Below, piece after piece: positions 52,187 to 61,825 of a DNA stretch of 64,000 bases. The stretch is taken from contig NZ_JH719942.1 of the NCBI RefSeq assembly GCF_000275825.1, positions 4,271,796 through 4,335,795 on the forward strand, read 5' to 3'. A program made the position numbers and the translations under genes. This stretch comes from Saprospira grandis DSM 2844. GTDB lineage: Bacteria > Bacteroidota > Bacteroidia > Chitinophagales > Saprospiraceae. A model generated the notes under the pieces. The model was not told where the DNA came from and searched no databases. It saw nothing but the letters and a program-made list of their open reading frames with translations. The stretch's first letter is position 1. Every line of letters starts with the position of its first letter.

Positions 52187-52585
52187 TTATTCCACGGGGA
52201 GGACAACAATTAAATATGGCTCATTATCAAAACGATAGACCTTTTTTGTCTTGGGAAACAGCTCAATTCCGTATTTTAAAGGATTAAAGGTGAGTTGGTT
52301 AAATTCTCGGTCTCTACTCAGGCTGCGGTTGTTCTTATTGCGTAGCGACAAGCTAGATAGCTTTGGAAATTTTTCATCCGGCTCAATTGGATAATGCAAG
52401 TACTCTACCCGATGCTGCAAAAGATCTTGCAGCTTGGCATAAATGCTTGGGTTCTGCTGTTGGTAGTTGGCCCCATAAACCGCTGCAATCTTGTCTGAGG
52501 GTTCTGTGGGTTGTAGTGTGGCTTGTGCGCTTAGGCTAAAAAAACCAGCAAATACACATAAAATTAACGTAAGGGTAAATCTCAT
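52187..52585 (-). CDS. Small exported protein of unknown function
   Basis: 132 residues with a signal peptide (LTLILCVFAGFFSLSAQ). The mature part is basic and polar with no recognised family (YGANYQQQNPSIYAKLQDLL; LSLRNKNNRSLSRDREFNQL; VYRFDNEPYLIVVLPVE). It starts upstream of the giant CUB/T9SS gene with 28 bp between the two, so the pair is probably one operon. It may be a helper of the large protein or an unrelated surface component. Confidence 0.68.
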   Translation of the reverse strand: MRFTLTLILCVFAGFFSLSAQATLQPTEPSDKIAAVYGANYQQQNPSIYAKLQDLLQHRVEYLHYPIEPDEKFPKLSSLSLRNKNNRSLSRDREFNQLTFNPLKYGIELFPKTKKVYRFDNEPYLIVVLPVE

Positions 52586-53216
52586 ACCTTGGGATTTTGT
52601 GAAGTGATGTGATGATAAAATTTTATTTCCTTGGCTTAAAATTACTGCTTTTTTTTTGTAACTAAAGCAAGATTTGGGACTTATAGTATGTTAAACGTCT
52701 TTTCAAGCTAATTTATCCCCCTAACCCGCTCTTTTTTTCAGTTTTTTTTGCAAATCAAGTCCCTACACATATAAAAGGGCCCTTTCTCCTAAGAGAAAAG
52801 ACCCAGAATCAACAACTGCTTGACAGAAATAAAAAACTAGAATAGTCTATTGCTAATTAAACTATAACAACATTTATAGCGATTTTTTCGCAAGAATCAT
52901 CAGCCAAACGAGCATCCATTTGCTCCAATATTTTGGGCGGAGGAACAATTTTCTGATCTCCTTTACGCCAATCTAAAGGCATTCTTATTTGAGTTTAATT
53001 TAGCTGATTGCTATTATTTGATGACGATAAAGATATTGCCATCCTTTTTCTATTTCTGTGACTCTCTTAACAAAGCCGCTTTTTCTTTCAAAAAGACCAC
53101 CGCCAAGCCACAATTCGGCTTATGCTTAACTTTTTCCAGAGATCCCAATTGTTTTCGCCCAGCTCCCAGCTTTGTCCACTTATGCAGTTAGCAAAAAATT
53201 AAGTTCTTCTTTTTTT
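52586..53216. other. Intergenic region with possible gene remnant
   Basis: No intact gene. On the minus strand, 52982-52857 gives a 41-residue frame (MPLDWRKGDQKIVPPPKILE and onwards). Further right, about 53150-53020 gives another short frame of about 45 residues (KWTKLGAGRKQLGSLEKVKH and onwards). Both look protein-like, and an in-frame stop lies between them. It may be a decayed mobile-element or accessory gene. Unrecognised. Near 52775-52805 an imperfect GGGCCCTTTCTC-type hairpin follows the exported gene's 5' side. Confidence 0.35.
52857..52982 (-). pseudogene. Possible small ORF or gene remnant
   Basis: 41-residue frame beginning MPLDWRKGDQKIVPPPKILE and ending EKIAINVVIV. It has plausible amino-acid composition but no recognised family and no clear expression signals. 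It could be a short peptide gene or the end of a decayed gene (see 52586-53216). Confidence 0.25.
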
Positions 53217-53612
53217 ATTTTTTGGGGCCTGCCGCCTTTGGCGGCCGGGCCCTTTCAGGGCTCGCAGGTCTGCTCGGCCCTGCGGGCGTTGCCCTTGGTC
53301 TGCCGCTGCGCGGCCCCCTTACAGGCCCCTAGGCCGACGGGCCTTCGGCCCTTTTTACTGTAGGCTGAAACCTACAGCAAGAATGCTATTGCTTCGCAAT
53401 AATCTATAAATGAGGGTTGAAACCCTCATAGATTAACCGCCGAAGAAAATGGCCAAAAGAAAAAAAGACCGCTGAGCGGCCCAGCGCTGCGAAGGGGGGG
53501 GCCAAAGGCCAGACCGAGTTTTTTTGAGCAAAGCGAAAAAAAACGAAGGGCCGAGCGAATAGCGAGCCCCGCAGCATAGCGGCGGCCAGCAAAGCTGGCC
53601 GCGGGCCCCAAA
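53217..53612. repeat. Two-armed palindromic composite of the GC-rich repeat (locus 16)
   Basis: Reverse arm (53217-53350): TTTTTTGGGGCC, variable hairpin GGGC-GTT-GCCC. Spacer: CTGTAGGCTGAAACCTACAG and ATGAGGGTTGAAACCCTCAT palindromes, then CCGCCGAAGAAAATGGCC. Forward arm (53470-53612): A/T-arm hairpin, GGGCCGAGCGAATAGCGAGC and GCGGCCAGC-AAA-GCTGGCCGC ending GGGCCCCAAA. The same composite, same orientation, lies at 61250. Together they bracket the giant metalloprotease gene. Confidence 0.9.
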
Positions 53613-53739
53613 TCCCCCCTATTATTCTTCTTTTGAGGATAAACACACAATAAAGGCCCTAAAGGCGTTCTAAACAGCAAGAAGCTTTATATTAAGGAGT
53701 TCTTTAACTCATTTTCACAACATTAAGCAGTAAACGCCT

Positions 53740-56700
53740 ATGCAACTGACCTACCTCAGGTCCTTTCTACTGGCTTGGCTATTGCTCTTGGGCGCCCAAT
53801 TGTGGGGGCAAACAGAGCTTTGGTCGCCAATAGCCGAGGACCAAATTCCTAAATCGGGTACCCGCTACATTTTTGCAGAACAGTACCAAACGGTTCGATT
53901 GGACCTAGATGAAATTCGAGCCATTTTAGATGTGGCCCCTATGGAACGAACGCCCATTGCGGCCATGAGCCAAACCCTTTTGAGCTTGCCTATGCCCGAT
54001 GGCAGCTATGAAGTTTTTGACATTGTAGAGTCGCCAATTATGGCGACCGAACTGGCGGAAAAGTTTCCAGAAATTCAGACCTATGCAGGCCAGAGCATCA
54101 ATGATCCCTCCAAGTCGCTTCGTTTTGATTTGACCCCACAAGGGTTTCACGCTATCATTTTGACGGCGGGTAAAGGGACCATCTATATTGATCCCTATCA
54201 ATTTGGCGGGGGCGATATTGAGCATTATATGGTTTATAACCGTCGGGACTTTCGGCCTGCTCGTCCCAAGCAATTTGTTTGCGGCTTGACGGGCAATAAT
54301 GTCCCCTTATCTAACTTTAAGGCCAATGGGCAGACCGCCGCTCGTTTTGGGAGCTGTGAATTGCGGACCTACCGCATAGCCGTTGCCGCCACAGGAGAAT
54401 ACACCCAATTTCATGGGGGTACGGTAGCCTTGGCCCTAGCTGCACAAACCACCACCATCAACCGAGTAAATAGTGTTTATGAGCGAGAGATGGCCATTCG
54501 GATGAACTTGGTGGCCAATAACAACCTCATTATTTATACTAATGCAACAACGGACCCTTATACTAATGGAGCGCCAGGCACAATGATTACTGAAAACCAG
54601 GCTAATATTGACACCGAAATTGGCTCGGCCAACTATGACATTGGTCATGTGTTTGGGACCAACAGTGGTGGGTTGGCTGGTTTGGGCGTTGTTTGTAGCA
54701 ATTCGGGCAAGGCCCGTGGAGTTACAGGTAGTGCTGCGCCCATTGGCGACCCTTTCGACATTGATTATGTGGCCCATGAAGTAGGCCATCAATTTGGATG
54801 TAACCACACCCAAAACAACAACTGTAACCGCAACAATGCCACCGCCATGGAGCCCGGTAGTGCCTCTACCATTATGGGATATGCCGGCATTTGTGCCCCC
54901 AATGTACAAAACCAGAGTGATGACTACTTCCACTCGATTTCATTGGAGGAAATGGGCGCCTTTATTACGGGAGCAGGCCACAACTGTCCAGCTACAACGG
55001 CCTTGGCCAATAATGCCCCTACCGTAAATGCCCCAGCGGCCAATATTAACATTCCAGCCAATACGCCTTTTTCATTGACCGCCTCGGCCACAGACCCCGA
55101 TGGCAATAGCCTAACTTATAGTTGGGAACAGATGGAAAATGCTACAGCGACCATGCCTCCTGTAGCTAGTTCTACGGCAGGACCAAACTTCCGTTCTTTT
55201 GACCCAGTTACTGACCCCACTCGCTACTTCCCCAATTTAGTGGATTTGGCTGCGGGTGGACCGTTTACTTGGGAGGTACTTCCTTCTGTAAGTCGGGTGA
55301 TGGACTTTAGAGTAACCGTACGCGATAATGCTGCTGGCGGAGGCTGTACCGATCATGCAGATATGCAAGTGACCGTAGATGCCAACTCTGGGCCCTTTGT
55401 TGTTCTTTTTCCTTCTGCTACTGGAATCAGCTGGAATGGAGGGGGAACAGAAACCGTAACATGGGATGTAGCGGGCACCGATGGTAGTCCAGTCAGCTGC
55501 GCCAATGTGGACATTCTACTTTCTACAGATGGCGGATTGACCTATCCGACCGTACTGGCCAGCAATGTCCCCAATGATGGTAGTGAGCCCATTAGCGTTC
55601 CTAATGTAGGCACAAGTACTGGCCGCATTATGGTGCGTTGCGCCAATGGCTACTTCTTTGACATTTCGGATAATAATTTTACGATTGTTTTGGCCACAAA
55701 TGACTATACCCTAAGTACAACGAATAATAGTCAGGCCGTTTGTGCAGCAGCCACGCCAACCTACAGCATTGATCTGGGCCAAATTGGCAGCTATAGCGAT
55801 CCGGTTACGCTTAGCCTTAGTGGTTTGCCAACAGGAGTTCTGGGCAACTTTAGTATCAACCCCATTACGCCTGCAGGCAATAGCACACTAACCCTCAATG
55901 TAGGCGGAGGATTAGCAGCGGGTAGTTATCCCTTTAGCGTCAATGCGAGCAGTACCTCTGGGAACAAAAGCCTCGCCTTAACTCTCATTGTTAATGACCC
56001 CACACCTACAGCCGTTACGCTCAACAGCCCCGCTAATGGCGCAACAGCCCTAGCCCTACCCGTCAATTTTGACTGGTCGGCAGCAGCAGGAGCTAGTTAT
56101 GATATTAACATTGCTACAGATGCAGCATTTACCAATATCGTCGACCAAGCTACAGGACTCAGCTCGCCCAACTACACTTCTAATGTATTGGGGACAGGCA
56201 CACAGTACTTTTGGCAGGTCATTGCAACAAATAGCTGTGGAAGTTCGCCTGCGGCTAGCGCCAGCTTTAGTTCTGGCCTGCAAGCCTGCGATACGATTTC
56301 GAATTATGATGTAGCTAATGACAACCCAGCCCTCTACAATGCAGGAGGACCAGGTGGATACCTTTCTGGCCACAATGGCTATGGAGACCTCGCCAAGGCC
56401 GATTACTTTAATTATGGCGGAGCCAATACGCATTTAACTGGAGCCTACTTTGGTTTTGGTCAGGCCGTAGCCGCCAATGCTAGCAATAGCTTTAATGTAC
56501 AAGTTTGGGATGGTACAGGTGGAACACCAGGAGCAGTTATCGCCAGTATCCCTGTAGCCTATCAAGATATTGCCACCTTAATTGCTGGCGGAAATAATGT
56601 GGCCTTTGTCCCCTTCGGGAATATTGCCTTACCCGCCTCCAATGAGTTTTTTGTCGGTATAGAATATACCTATGGCAACGATACCATTGCACTCATTACA

Positions 56701-58587
56701 AACACCGATGGAGAAACATCACCCGCCACCGCTTGGGAACAATGGAGCGATGGAACTTGGCATGCCTATGACGAAACTGGTAGCTGGGGAATTGATGTCG
56801 CCCATTATATTGTCCCCGTTTTAGGGACCTTGCCCTCGGCTAACTTTAGTCCCAATAACAGCACGATCTGTTTGGGCAATAGCATTACATTTAACAATAG
56901 CTCTACCGATGCCGATAGCTATGAGTGGCTCTTCCCTGGTGGAAGCCCAGCTAGCTCAACAGCAATGAACCCTAGCGTAAGCTATAACACTGCTGGAACT
57001 TATGATGTGGCCCTTGTTGCCACAAATGACTGTATTAGTGATACCCTCATTGTCCTTTCTGCTATCAGCGTTAGTGAAGTGGTTACAGGAATTGGCAGCA
57101 GCGATGAAACTTGCGCCGGAAATGATGGTACAGCTACTGTTTCTGCAACTAGCGGAACAGCTCCTTATACTTTCCTTTGGTCCGATGGACAAACTACCGC
57201 AACGGCCAATAACCTAGTGGCGGGTACTTATACTGTAACTATTACGGATGCTAATGGCTGTACGACTGTAGCCACGACGGTAGTCAATAACAGCTGCACG
57301 CCTTGTACCCTAGCCGCAACCTCTAGCACCACCGACGCGAGCTGTAATGCTAGCAATGATGGTACGGCCACGGCTATCGCTACCGCAGGGACCACGCCTT
57401 ACAGCTTCCTTTGGTCTGATGGACAAACTACGGCTACGGCCAGCAACCTAATCGCTGCTACTTATATCGTCACAGTTACTGATGCTGCAGGATGTACAAC
57501 TACATCTACAGCAGTGGTCAATGAACCTACGGCTTTGGTCGCTTCGGCCAGTAGTAGCGATGAAACTTGCGCCGGAAATGATGGTGCAGCTACAGCTACA
57601 ATTAGTGGCGGTACGGCTGGCTATACCTTCCTTTGGTCCGATGGACAAACTACCGCAACGGCCAATAACCTAGTGGCGGGTACTTATACTGTAACTATTA
57701 CGGATGCTAATGGCTGCCAAAATACAGCCACGACGGTAGTCAATAACAGCTGTACGCCTTGTACCCTAGCCGCAACCTCTAGCACCACCGACGCGAGCTG
57801 TAATGCTAGCAATGATGGTACGGCCACGGCTATCGCTACCGCAGGGACCACGCCTTACAGCTTCCTTTGGTCTGATGGACAAACTACGGCTACGGCCAAC
57901 AACCTAGTCTCTGGTACTTATATCGTCACAGTTACTGATGCTGCAGGATGTACAACTACATCTACAGCAGTGGTCAATGAACCTACGGCTTTGGTCGCTT
58001 CGGCCAGTAGTAGCGATGAAACTTGCGCCGGAAATGATGGTGCAGCTACAGCTACAATTAGTGGCGGTACGGCTGGCTATACCTTCCTTTGGTCCGATGG
58101 GCAAACTACGGCCACAGCCAGCAACCTAGTGGCTGGTACTTATACTGTAACTATTACGGATGCTAATGGCTGTACGACTGTAGCCACGGCTATTGTCAAT
58201 AACAGCTGTACGCCTTGTACCCTAGCCGCTACCACTAGCGCCACTGACGCGAGCTGTAATGCTAGCAATGATGGTACGGCCACGGCTATCGCTACCGCAG
58301 GGACCACGCCTTACAGCTTCCTTTGGTCTGATGGACAAACTACGGCTACGGCCAGCAACCTAATCGCTGCTACTTATATCGTCACAGTTACTGATGCTGC
58401 AGGATGTACAACTACATCTACAGCAGTGGTCAATGAACCTACGGCTTTGGTCGCTTCGGCCAGTAGTAGCGATGAAACTTGCGCCGGAAATGATGGTGCA
58501 GCTACAGCTACAATTAGTGGCGGTACCGGCTGGCTATACCTTCCTTTGGTCACCATGGACAAACTACCGCAACGGCCAGCAACCTAG
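53740..58587 (+). CDS. Giant secreted reprolysin-like metalloprotease with SprB-type repeats, N-terminal part
   Basis: 1615 residues to the premature stop. Signal peptide 1-23 ([15 protein letters not shown]). After a pro-region, a metzincin/reprolysin-like catalytic domain occupies about 205-430: [12 protein letters not shown] (residues 345-356) gives the HExGHxxGxxH zinc site, and [13 protein letters not shown] supplies the Met-turn. Ig/cadherin-like, fibronectin-like and PKD domains follow ([20 protein letters not shown] near 1030). SprB-type repeats ([20 protein letters not shown]) begin near 1117. The 456-bp tandem array from 57316 is part of it. Its continuation and sorting domain lie in the frame to 61197. 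Frameshifts are described under 58526-58687. Confidence 0.85.
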   Translation: MQLTYLRSFLLAWLLLLGAQLWGQTELWSPIAEDQIPKSGTRYIFAEQYQTVRLDLDEIRAILDVAPMERTPIAAMSQTLLSLPMPDGSYEVFDIVESPIMATELAEKFPEIQTYAGQSINDPSKSLRFDLTPQGFHAIILTAGKGTIYIDPYQFGGGDIEHYMVYNRRDFRPARPKQFVCGLTGNNVPLSNFKANGQTAARFGSCELRTYRIAVAATGEYTQFHGGTVALALAAQTTTINRVNSVYEREMAIRMNLVANNNLIIYTNATTDPYTNGAPGTMITENQANIDTEIGSANYDIGHVFGTNSGGLAGLGVVCSNSGKARGVTGSAAPIGDPFDIDYVAHEVGHQFGCNHTQNNNCNRNNATAMEPGSASTIMGYAGICAPNVQNQSDDYFHSISLEEMGAFITGAGHNCPATTALANNAPTVNAPAANINIPANTPFSLTASATDPDGNSLTYSWEQMENATATMPPVASSTAGPNFRSFDPVTDPTRYFPNLVDLAAGGPFTWEVLPSVSRVMDFRVTVRDNAAGGGCTDHADMQVTVDANSGPFVVLFPSATGISWNGGGTETVTWDVAGTDGSPVSCANVDILLSTDGGLTYPTVLASNVPNDGSEPISVPNVGTSTGRIMVRCANGYFFDISDNNFTIVLATNDYTLSTTNNSQAVCAAATPTYSIDLGQIGSYSDPVTLSLSGLPTGVLGNFSINPITPAGNSTLTLNVGGGLAAGSYPFSVNASSTSGNKSLALTLIVNDPTPTAVTLNSPANGATALALPVNFDWSAAAGASYDINIATDAAFTNIVDQATGLSSPNYTSNVLGTGTQYFWQVIATNSCGSSPAASASFSSGLQACDTISNYDVANDNPALYNAGGPGGYLSGHNGYGDLAKADYFNYGGANTHLTGAYFGFGQAVAANASNSFNVQVWDGTGGTPGAVIASIPVAYQDIATLIAGGNNVAFVPFGNIALPASNEFFVGIEYTYGNDTIALITNTDGETSPATAWEQWSDGTWHAYDETGSWGIDVAHYIVPVLGTLPSANFSPNNSTICLGNSITFNNSSTDADSYEWLFPGGSPASSTAMNPSVSYNTAGTYDVALVATNDCISDTLIVLSAISVSEVVTGIGSSDETCAGNDGTATVSATSGTAPYTFLWSDGQTTATANNLVAGTYTVTITDANGCTTVATTVVNNSCTPCTLAATSSTTDASCNASNDGTATAIATAGTTPYSFLWSDGQTTATASNLIAATYIVTVTDAAGCTTTSTAVVNEPTALVASASSSDETCAGNDGAATATISGGTAGYTFLWSDGQTTATANNLVAGTYTVTITDANGCQNTATTVVNNSCTPCTLAATSSTTDASCNASNDGTATAIATAGTTPYSFLWSDGQTTATANNLVSGTYIVTVTDAAGCTTTSTAVVNEPTALVASASSSDETCAGNDGAATATISGGTAGYTFLWSDGQTTATASNLVAGTYTVTITDANGCTTVATAIVNNSCTPCTLAATTSATDASCNASNDGTATAIATAGTTPYSFLWSDGQTTATASNLIAATYIVTVTDAAGCTTTSTAVVNEPTALVASASSSDETCAGNDGAATATISGGTGWLYLPLVTMDKLPQRPAT

Positions 58588-59598
58588 TGGTGGGTAATTA
58601 TACCGTGACCATTACTGATGCTAATGGTTGTACGAATGTAGCCACGGCTATTGTCAATAACAGCTGCACGCCTTGTACCCTAGCCCGCTACCACTAGCGC
58701 CACTGATGCAAACTGTAATGCCAGCAATGACGGAACCGCCACGGCTATCGCCACCGCAGGGACCACGCCTTACAGCTTCCTTTGGTCTGATGGACAAACT
58801 ACGGCTACGGCCAACAACCTAGTCTCTGGTACTTATATCGTCACAGTTACAGATGCTGCAGGATGTACAACTACATCTACAGCAGTGGTCAATGAACCTA
58901 CGGCTTTGGTCGCTTCGGCCAGTAGTAGCGATGAAACTTGCGCCGGAAATGATGGTGCAGCTACAGCTACAATTAGTGGCGGTACGGCTGGCTATACCTT
59001 CCTTTGGTCCGATGGGCAAACTACGGCCACAGCCAGCAACCTAGTGGCTGCTACTTATACCGTGACCATTACTGATGCTAATGGCTGTACGACTGTAGCC
59101 ACGGCTATTGTCAATAACAGCTGCACGCCTTGTACCCTAGCCGCTACCACTAGCGCCACTGATGCAAACTGTAATGCCAGCAATGACGGAACCGCCACGG
59201 CTATCGCCACCGCAGGGACCACGCCTTACAGCTTCCTTTGGTCTGATGGACAAACTACGGCTACGGCCAACAACCTAGTCTCTGGTACTTATATCGTCAC
59301 AGTTACAGATGCTGCAGGATGTACAACTACATCTACAGCAGTGGTCAATGAACCTACGGCTTTGGTCGCTTCGGCCAGTAGTAGCGATGAAACTTGCGCC
59401 GGAAATGATGGTGCAGCTACAGCTACAATTAGTGGCGGTACGGCTGGCTATACCTTCCTTTGGTCAGACGGACAAACTACGGCCACGGCCAGCAACCTAG
59501 TGGCGGGCACTTATACCGTAACTATTACGGATGCTAATGGCTGCCAAAATACAGCCACGGCTGTAGTGAGCTACAACTGTCCTTGTAATGGTAGTCTA
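57316..59598 (+). repeat. Five near-identical 456-bp tandem coding repeats
   Basis: Units start at 57316, 57772, 58228, 58687 and 59143. Spacing is 456, 456, 459, 456; the 459 contains three extra bases. Each unit encodes 152 residues, i.e. two SprB-like repeats of about 76 residues (one with [20 protein letters not shown], one with [20 protein letters not shown]). A related half-unit precedes at about 57090. DNA identity between units is very high, so amplification or gene conversion is recent. Confidence 0.92.
58526..58687 (+). other. Cluster of three single-base insertions in one repeat unit
   Basis: Compared with the other copies, the unit starting at 58228 has an extra C at 58526-58527 (GGTACCGGC against GGTACGGC) and an extra base with substitutions at 58551-58554 (GGTCACCATGG against GGTCCGATGG). 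Just past it there is an extra C at 58684-58686 (TAGCCCGCT against TAGCCGCT). The three together restore the original frame. They create the stop at 58585-58587. Real mutations or errors in assembling a repeat are both possible. Confidence 0.85.
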
Positions 59599-61197
59599 CA
59601 GCTTACGCCTACAGATGTAAGTTGTGCAAGCAACTGCAATGGCAGCATTAGTTTACAAAGCAGTGGACTCCAAGCTCCAATTAGTTATCGTTGGACAAAT
59701 GGGGCTACAGTAGCCAACCCCATTAACCTTTGTGGGGGCAACTACAATGTAACCGCCACCGATGCTAATGGCTGTATCGCTATTGCCAGCACGACGGTAG
59801 CTCAACCTACTGCGATGACCTTGGCCACAGGAATCAATAATGAGAGCTGTGCGGCCAATGATGGAAACCTAACTGCCATTGTTAATGGTGGAACGGCGCC
59901 TTACACTTTTGCATGGTCCAATGGAGCGAACACAAGTAGCCTAACGGCTCTAGCAGCAGGAGTTTACCAGCTCACTGTAACAGATGCTAATGCTTGTGAT
60001 TTGACGGCGGCCTATACTGTGGCACTAGACAATAGTTTAGCCACCAATGCCGTAGCTAGCCAAAATGCAAGCTGTGCAGGCTATGCAGATGGAGAGGCTC
60101 AGGCTGTGGGAACAGGCACGGGGCTTCCTATAAACTACAGTTGGTCCAATGGGGCCAACACGCAAGTAGCCAGTGGTTTGGCTGCTGGTAATTATACCGT
60201 AACGATTAGTTCTGGAGTATGTAGTGCGCAGCGCAGCGTTCAAGTTACAGCGCCTGCGGCCATGCAAATCCAGCTCATGAGTACGGAGCAAAACTGCGTA
60301 CCTGGCACAGGCGCCTTGGCGCTTAATGTCAGTGGTGGAGGCGGAGCGCCTTATAGCTATCTTTGGTCCAATGGAGCCAGTACAGCTACTGTGAGCAACT
60401 TGGCCAATGGCAACTATAGCGTGACAATTACTTCTGCTAATGGTTGTGAGGAACAAAGAAGCGCCGGCTTTAATATTCCTCAGGGACCTATATTGAGTAG
60501 TCTAAGCAGCAGCCCGAACTGCTCTAATACGGCAGATGGAAGCCTTGACCTCACGGTCAGTCCTGCAGGAAACTACCTCTATAGTTGGTCCAATGGCGCC
60601 AATACAGAGGACCTTCAGGGATTAGCCGGAGGTATCTACCAAGTTTCTGTGACTGATACCGCCCAAGGCTGTATTGTTGTTCTCAGCGATACGGTAAATG
60701 CGCCCGCTAGTTTGCAGGTTGCCTTTTCGGTCACTCCACCCCATACACCAACGAGCAACAATGGCGCTTTGGCCGCTAGCGAAAATGGCGGAACCGCTCC
60801 CTTCAGTTATCTTTGGAGCACTGGAGATAGTGTGTCGCAGCTAACCAATGTAGCTGTTGGTAGCTATAGCGTTACGGTAACGGATGCCAATGGCTGTACC
60901 GCAACAGATAGCATTTTTGTATCGGCAGTAACGGGCATAAACGTCCAATGGGCAGAAGCCTTTAGCCTCTTCCCCAATCCGAGCAATGGCCAGATGCAGC
61001 TAGAGCTTGTTCTTCAGCAGTCTGAGCAACTGGAGCTGGCTATCTTTGATGTTTTGGGCCGTCAGCTACATCAGCAGCGCTTAAGTGGTCAGCAGTTTAG
61101 CCTGCCGCTCTCTTTTGATTGGCCTGCAGGTACTTACTTCTTGCGCCTCTCTAGTTCAGAGGGACAAATTAGCCAGAAGTTTGTCATTCGCCGCTAA
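58885..61197 (+). CDS. C-terminal part of the giant metalloprotease: SprB-type repeats and T9SS sorting domain
   Basis: The frame is open from 58684; the first usable start is the GTG at 58885 inside a repeat, so it is more likely the continuation of the 53740 gene than a separate gene. It contains the remaining SprB-type repeats, then more divergent ones (DGNLTAIVNGGTAPYTFAWS; GALALNVSGGGGAPYSYLWS). It ends in a type A sorting domain (AFSLFPNPSNGQMQLELVLQ, FDWPAGTYFLRLSSSEGQIS, QKFVIRR). With the three extra bases removed, 53740-61197 encodes about 2484 residues. If the split is real, the protease loses its secretion signal for the outer membrane. Confidence 0.8.
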   Translation: MVNEPTALVASASSSDETCAGNDGAATATISGGTAGYTFLWSDGQTTATASNLVAATYTVTITDANGCTTVATAIVNNSCTPCTLAATTSATDANCNASNDGTATAIATAGTTPYSFLWSDGQTTATANNLVSGTYIVTVTDAAGCTTTSTAVVNEPTALVASASSSDETCAGNDGAATATISGGTAGYTFLWSDGQTTATASNLVAGTYTVTITDANGCQNTATAVVSYNCPCNGSLQLTPTDVSCASNCNGSISLQSSGLQAPISYRWTNGATVANPINLCGGNYNVTATDANGCIAIASTTVAQPTAMTLATGINNESCAANDGNLTAIVNGGTAPYTFAWSNGANTSSLTALAAGVYQLTVTDANACDLTAAYTVALDNSLATNAVASQNASCAGYADGEAQAVGTGTGLPINYSWSNGANTQVASGLAAGNYTVTISSGVCSAQRSVQVTAPAAMQIQLMSTEQNCVPGTGALALNVSGGGGAPYSYLWSNGASTATVSNLANGNYSVTITSANGCEEQRSAGFNIPQGPILSSLSSSPNCSNTADGSLDLTVSPAGNYLYSWSNGANTEDLQGLAGGIYQVSVTDTAQGCIVVLSDTVNAPASLQVAFSVTPPHTPTSNNGALAASENGGTAPFSYLWSTGDSVSQLTNVAVGSYSVTVTDANGCTATDSIFVSAVTGINVQWAEAFSLFPNPSNGQMQLELVLQQSEQLELAIFDVLGRQLHQQRLSGQQFSLPLSFDWPAGTYFLRLSSSEGQISQKFVIRR

Positions 61198-61220
61198 GGC
61201 CTTTTTCTCCCTATTTTTAT

Positions 61221-61257
61221 GCCCTCTCTTTCTGTATGAAGGAGGGGGCTTTTTTTT
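61221..61257 (+). terminator. Terminator after the giant protease gene
   Basis: GCCCTCTCTTTC pairs imperfectly with GAAGGAGGGGGC and is followed by a T-run. That T-run is at the same time the outer end of the repeat arm at 61250. Confidence 0.65.
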
Positions 61258-61632
61258 GGGGCCTGCCGCCTGCGGCGGCCGGGCCCTTGCAGGGCTCGCA
61301 GGTCTGCTCGGCCCTGCGCCGCTTTCAGCGGCTCGGTCTGGCCTGCGGCCCCCCTTTCAGGCCCCTAGGCCTGCGGGCCTTTGGCCCTTTTTACTGTAGG
61401 TTGAAACCTACAGCAAGCAGGGTATTGCTTCGCAATGATTGATAAATGAGGGTTGAAACCCTCATGAATTAAGGGCCGAAGAAGAAGGCCCAAAGAAAAA
61501 AGACTGTTGAGCGGCCTAGCGATGTGCAGGGGGGGCCAAAGGCCAGACCAAGTGGGCGCAGCCCGCGCAGGGCCGAGCGAACAGCGAGCCCCGAAACGTA
61601 GCGCCGCAGCTTTGCTGCGGAGGCCCCAAAAA
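61250..61632. repeat. Two-armed palindromic composite of the GC-rich repeat (locus 17)
   Basis: Same structure and orientation as locus 16. Reverse arm with variable hairpin GCCGCT-TTC-AGCGGC. Spacer with CTGTAGGTTGAAACCTACAG and ATGAGGGTTGAAACCCTCAT palindromes and GGGCCGAAGAAGAAGGCCC. Forward arm with variable hairpin GTGGGC-GCA-GCCCGC, core GGGCCGAGCGAACAGCGAGC, and CCGCAGC-TTT-GCTGCGG ending AGGCCCCAAAAA. Nothing else is seen between 61633 and the gene at 61826. Confidence 0.9.
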
Positions 61633-61825
61633 CAACGCTAAGGAAACGACAAGCAAAATAGTCTTCCTCCTTTTAGTGACCCAACTATAGTTTTGGCCTC
61701 TATAAAGAAATTCTTAAGGTAGAGCTAAAAAAGCAACTAAATCCTCAAATAGTTGTATATATTACAGCTACCATTAACTAACCCAGCATCTAGTTGCCTT
61801 CAAAGCTAGACTAATTATAACGAAA

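Noticed and set aside
57316-59598. Possible CRISPR array
   Set aside because: The unit is 456 bp, coding and in frame in a surface protein; there are no short direct repeats with unique spacers.
53740-61197. Two separate genes for the giant protein
   Set aside because: The frame before 58526 and after 58687 is the same and the repeat spacing is regular (459 = 456 + 3), so one gene with three extra bases is more likely. The GTG at 58885 is inside a repeat.
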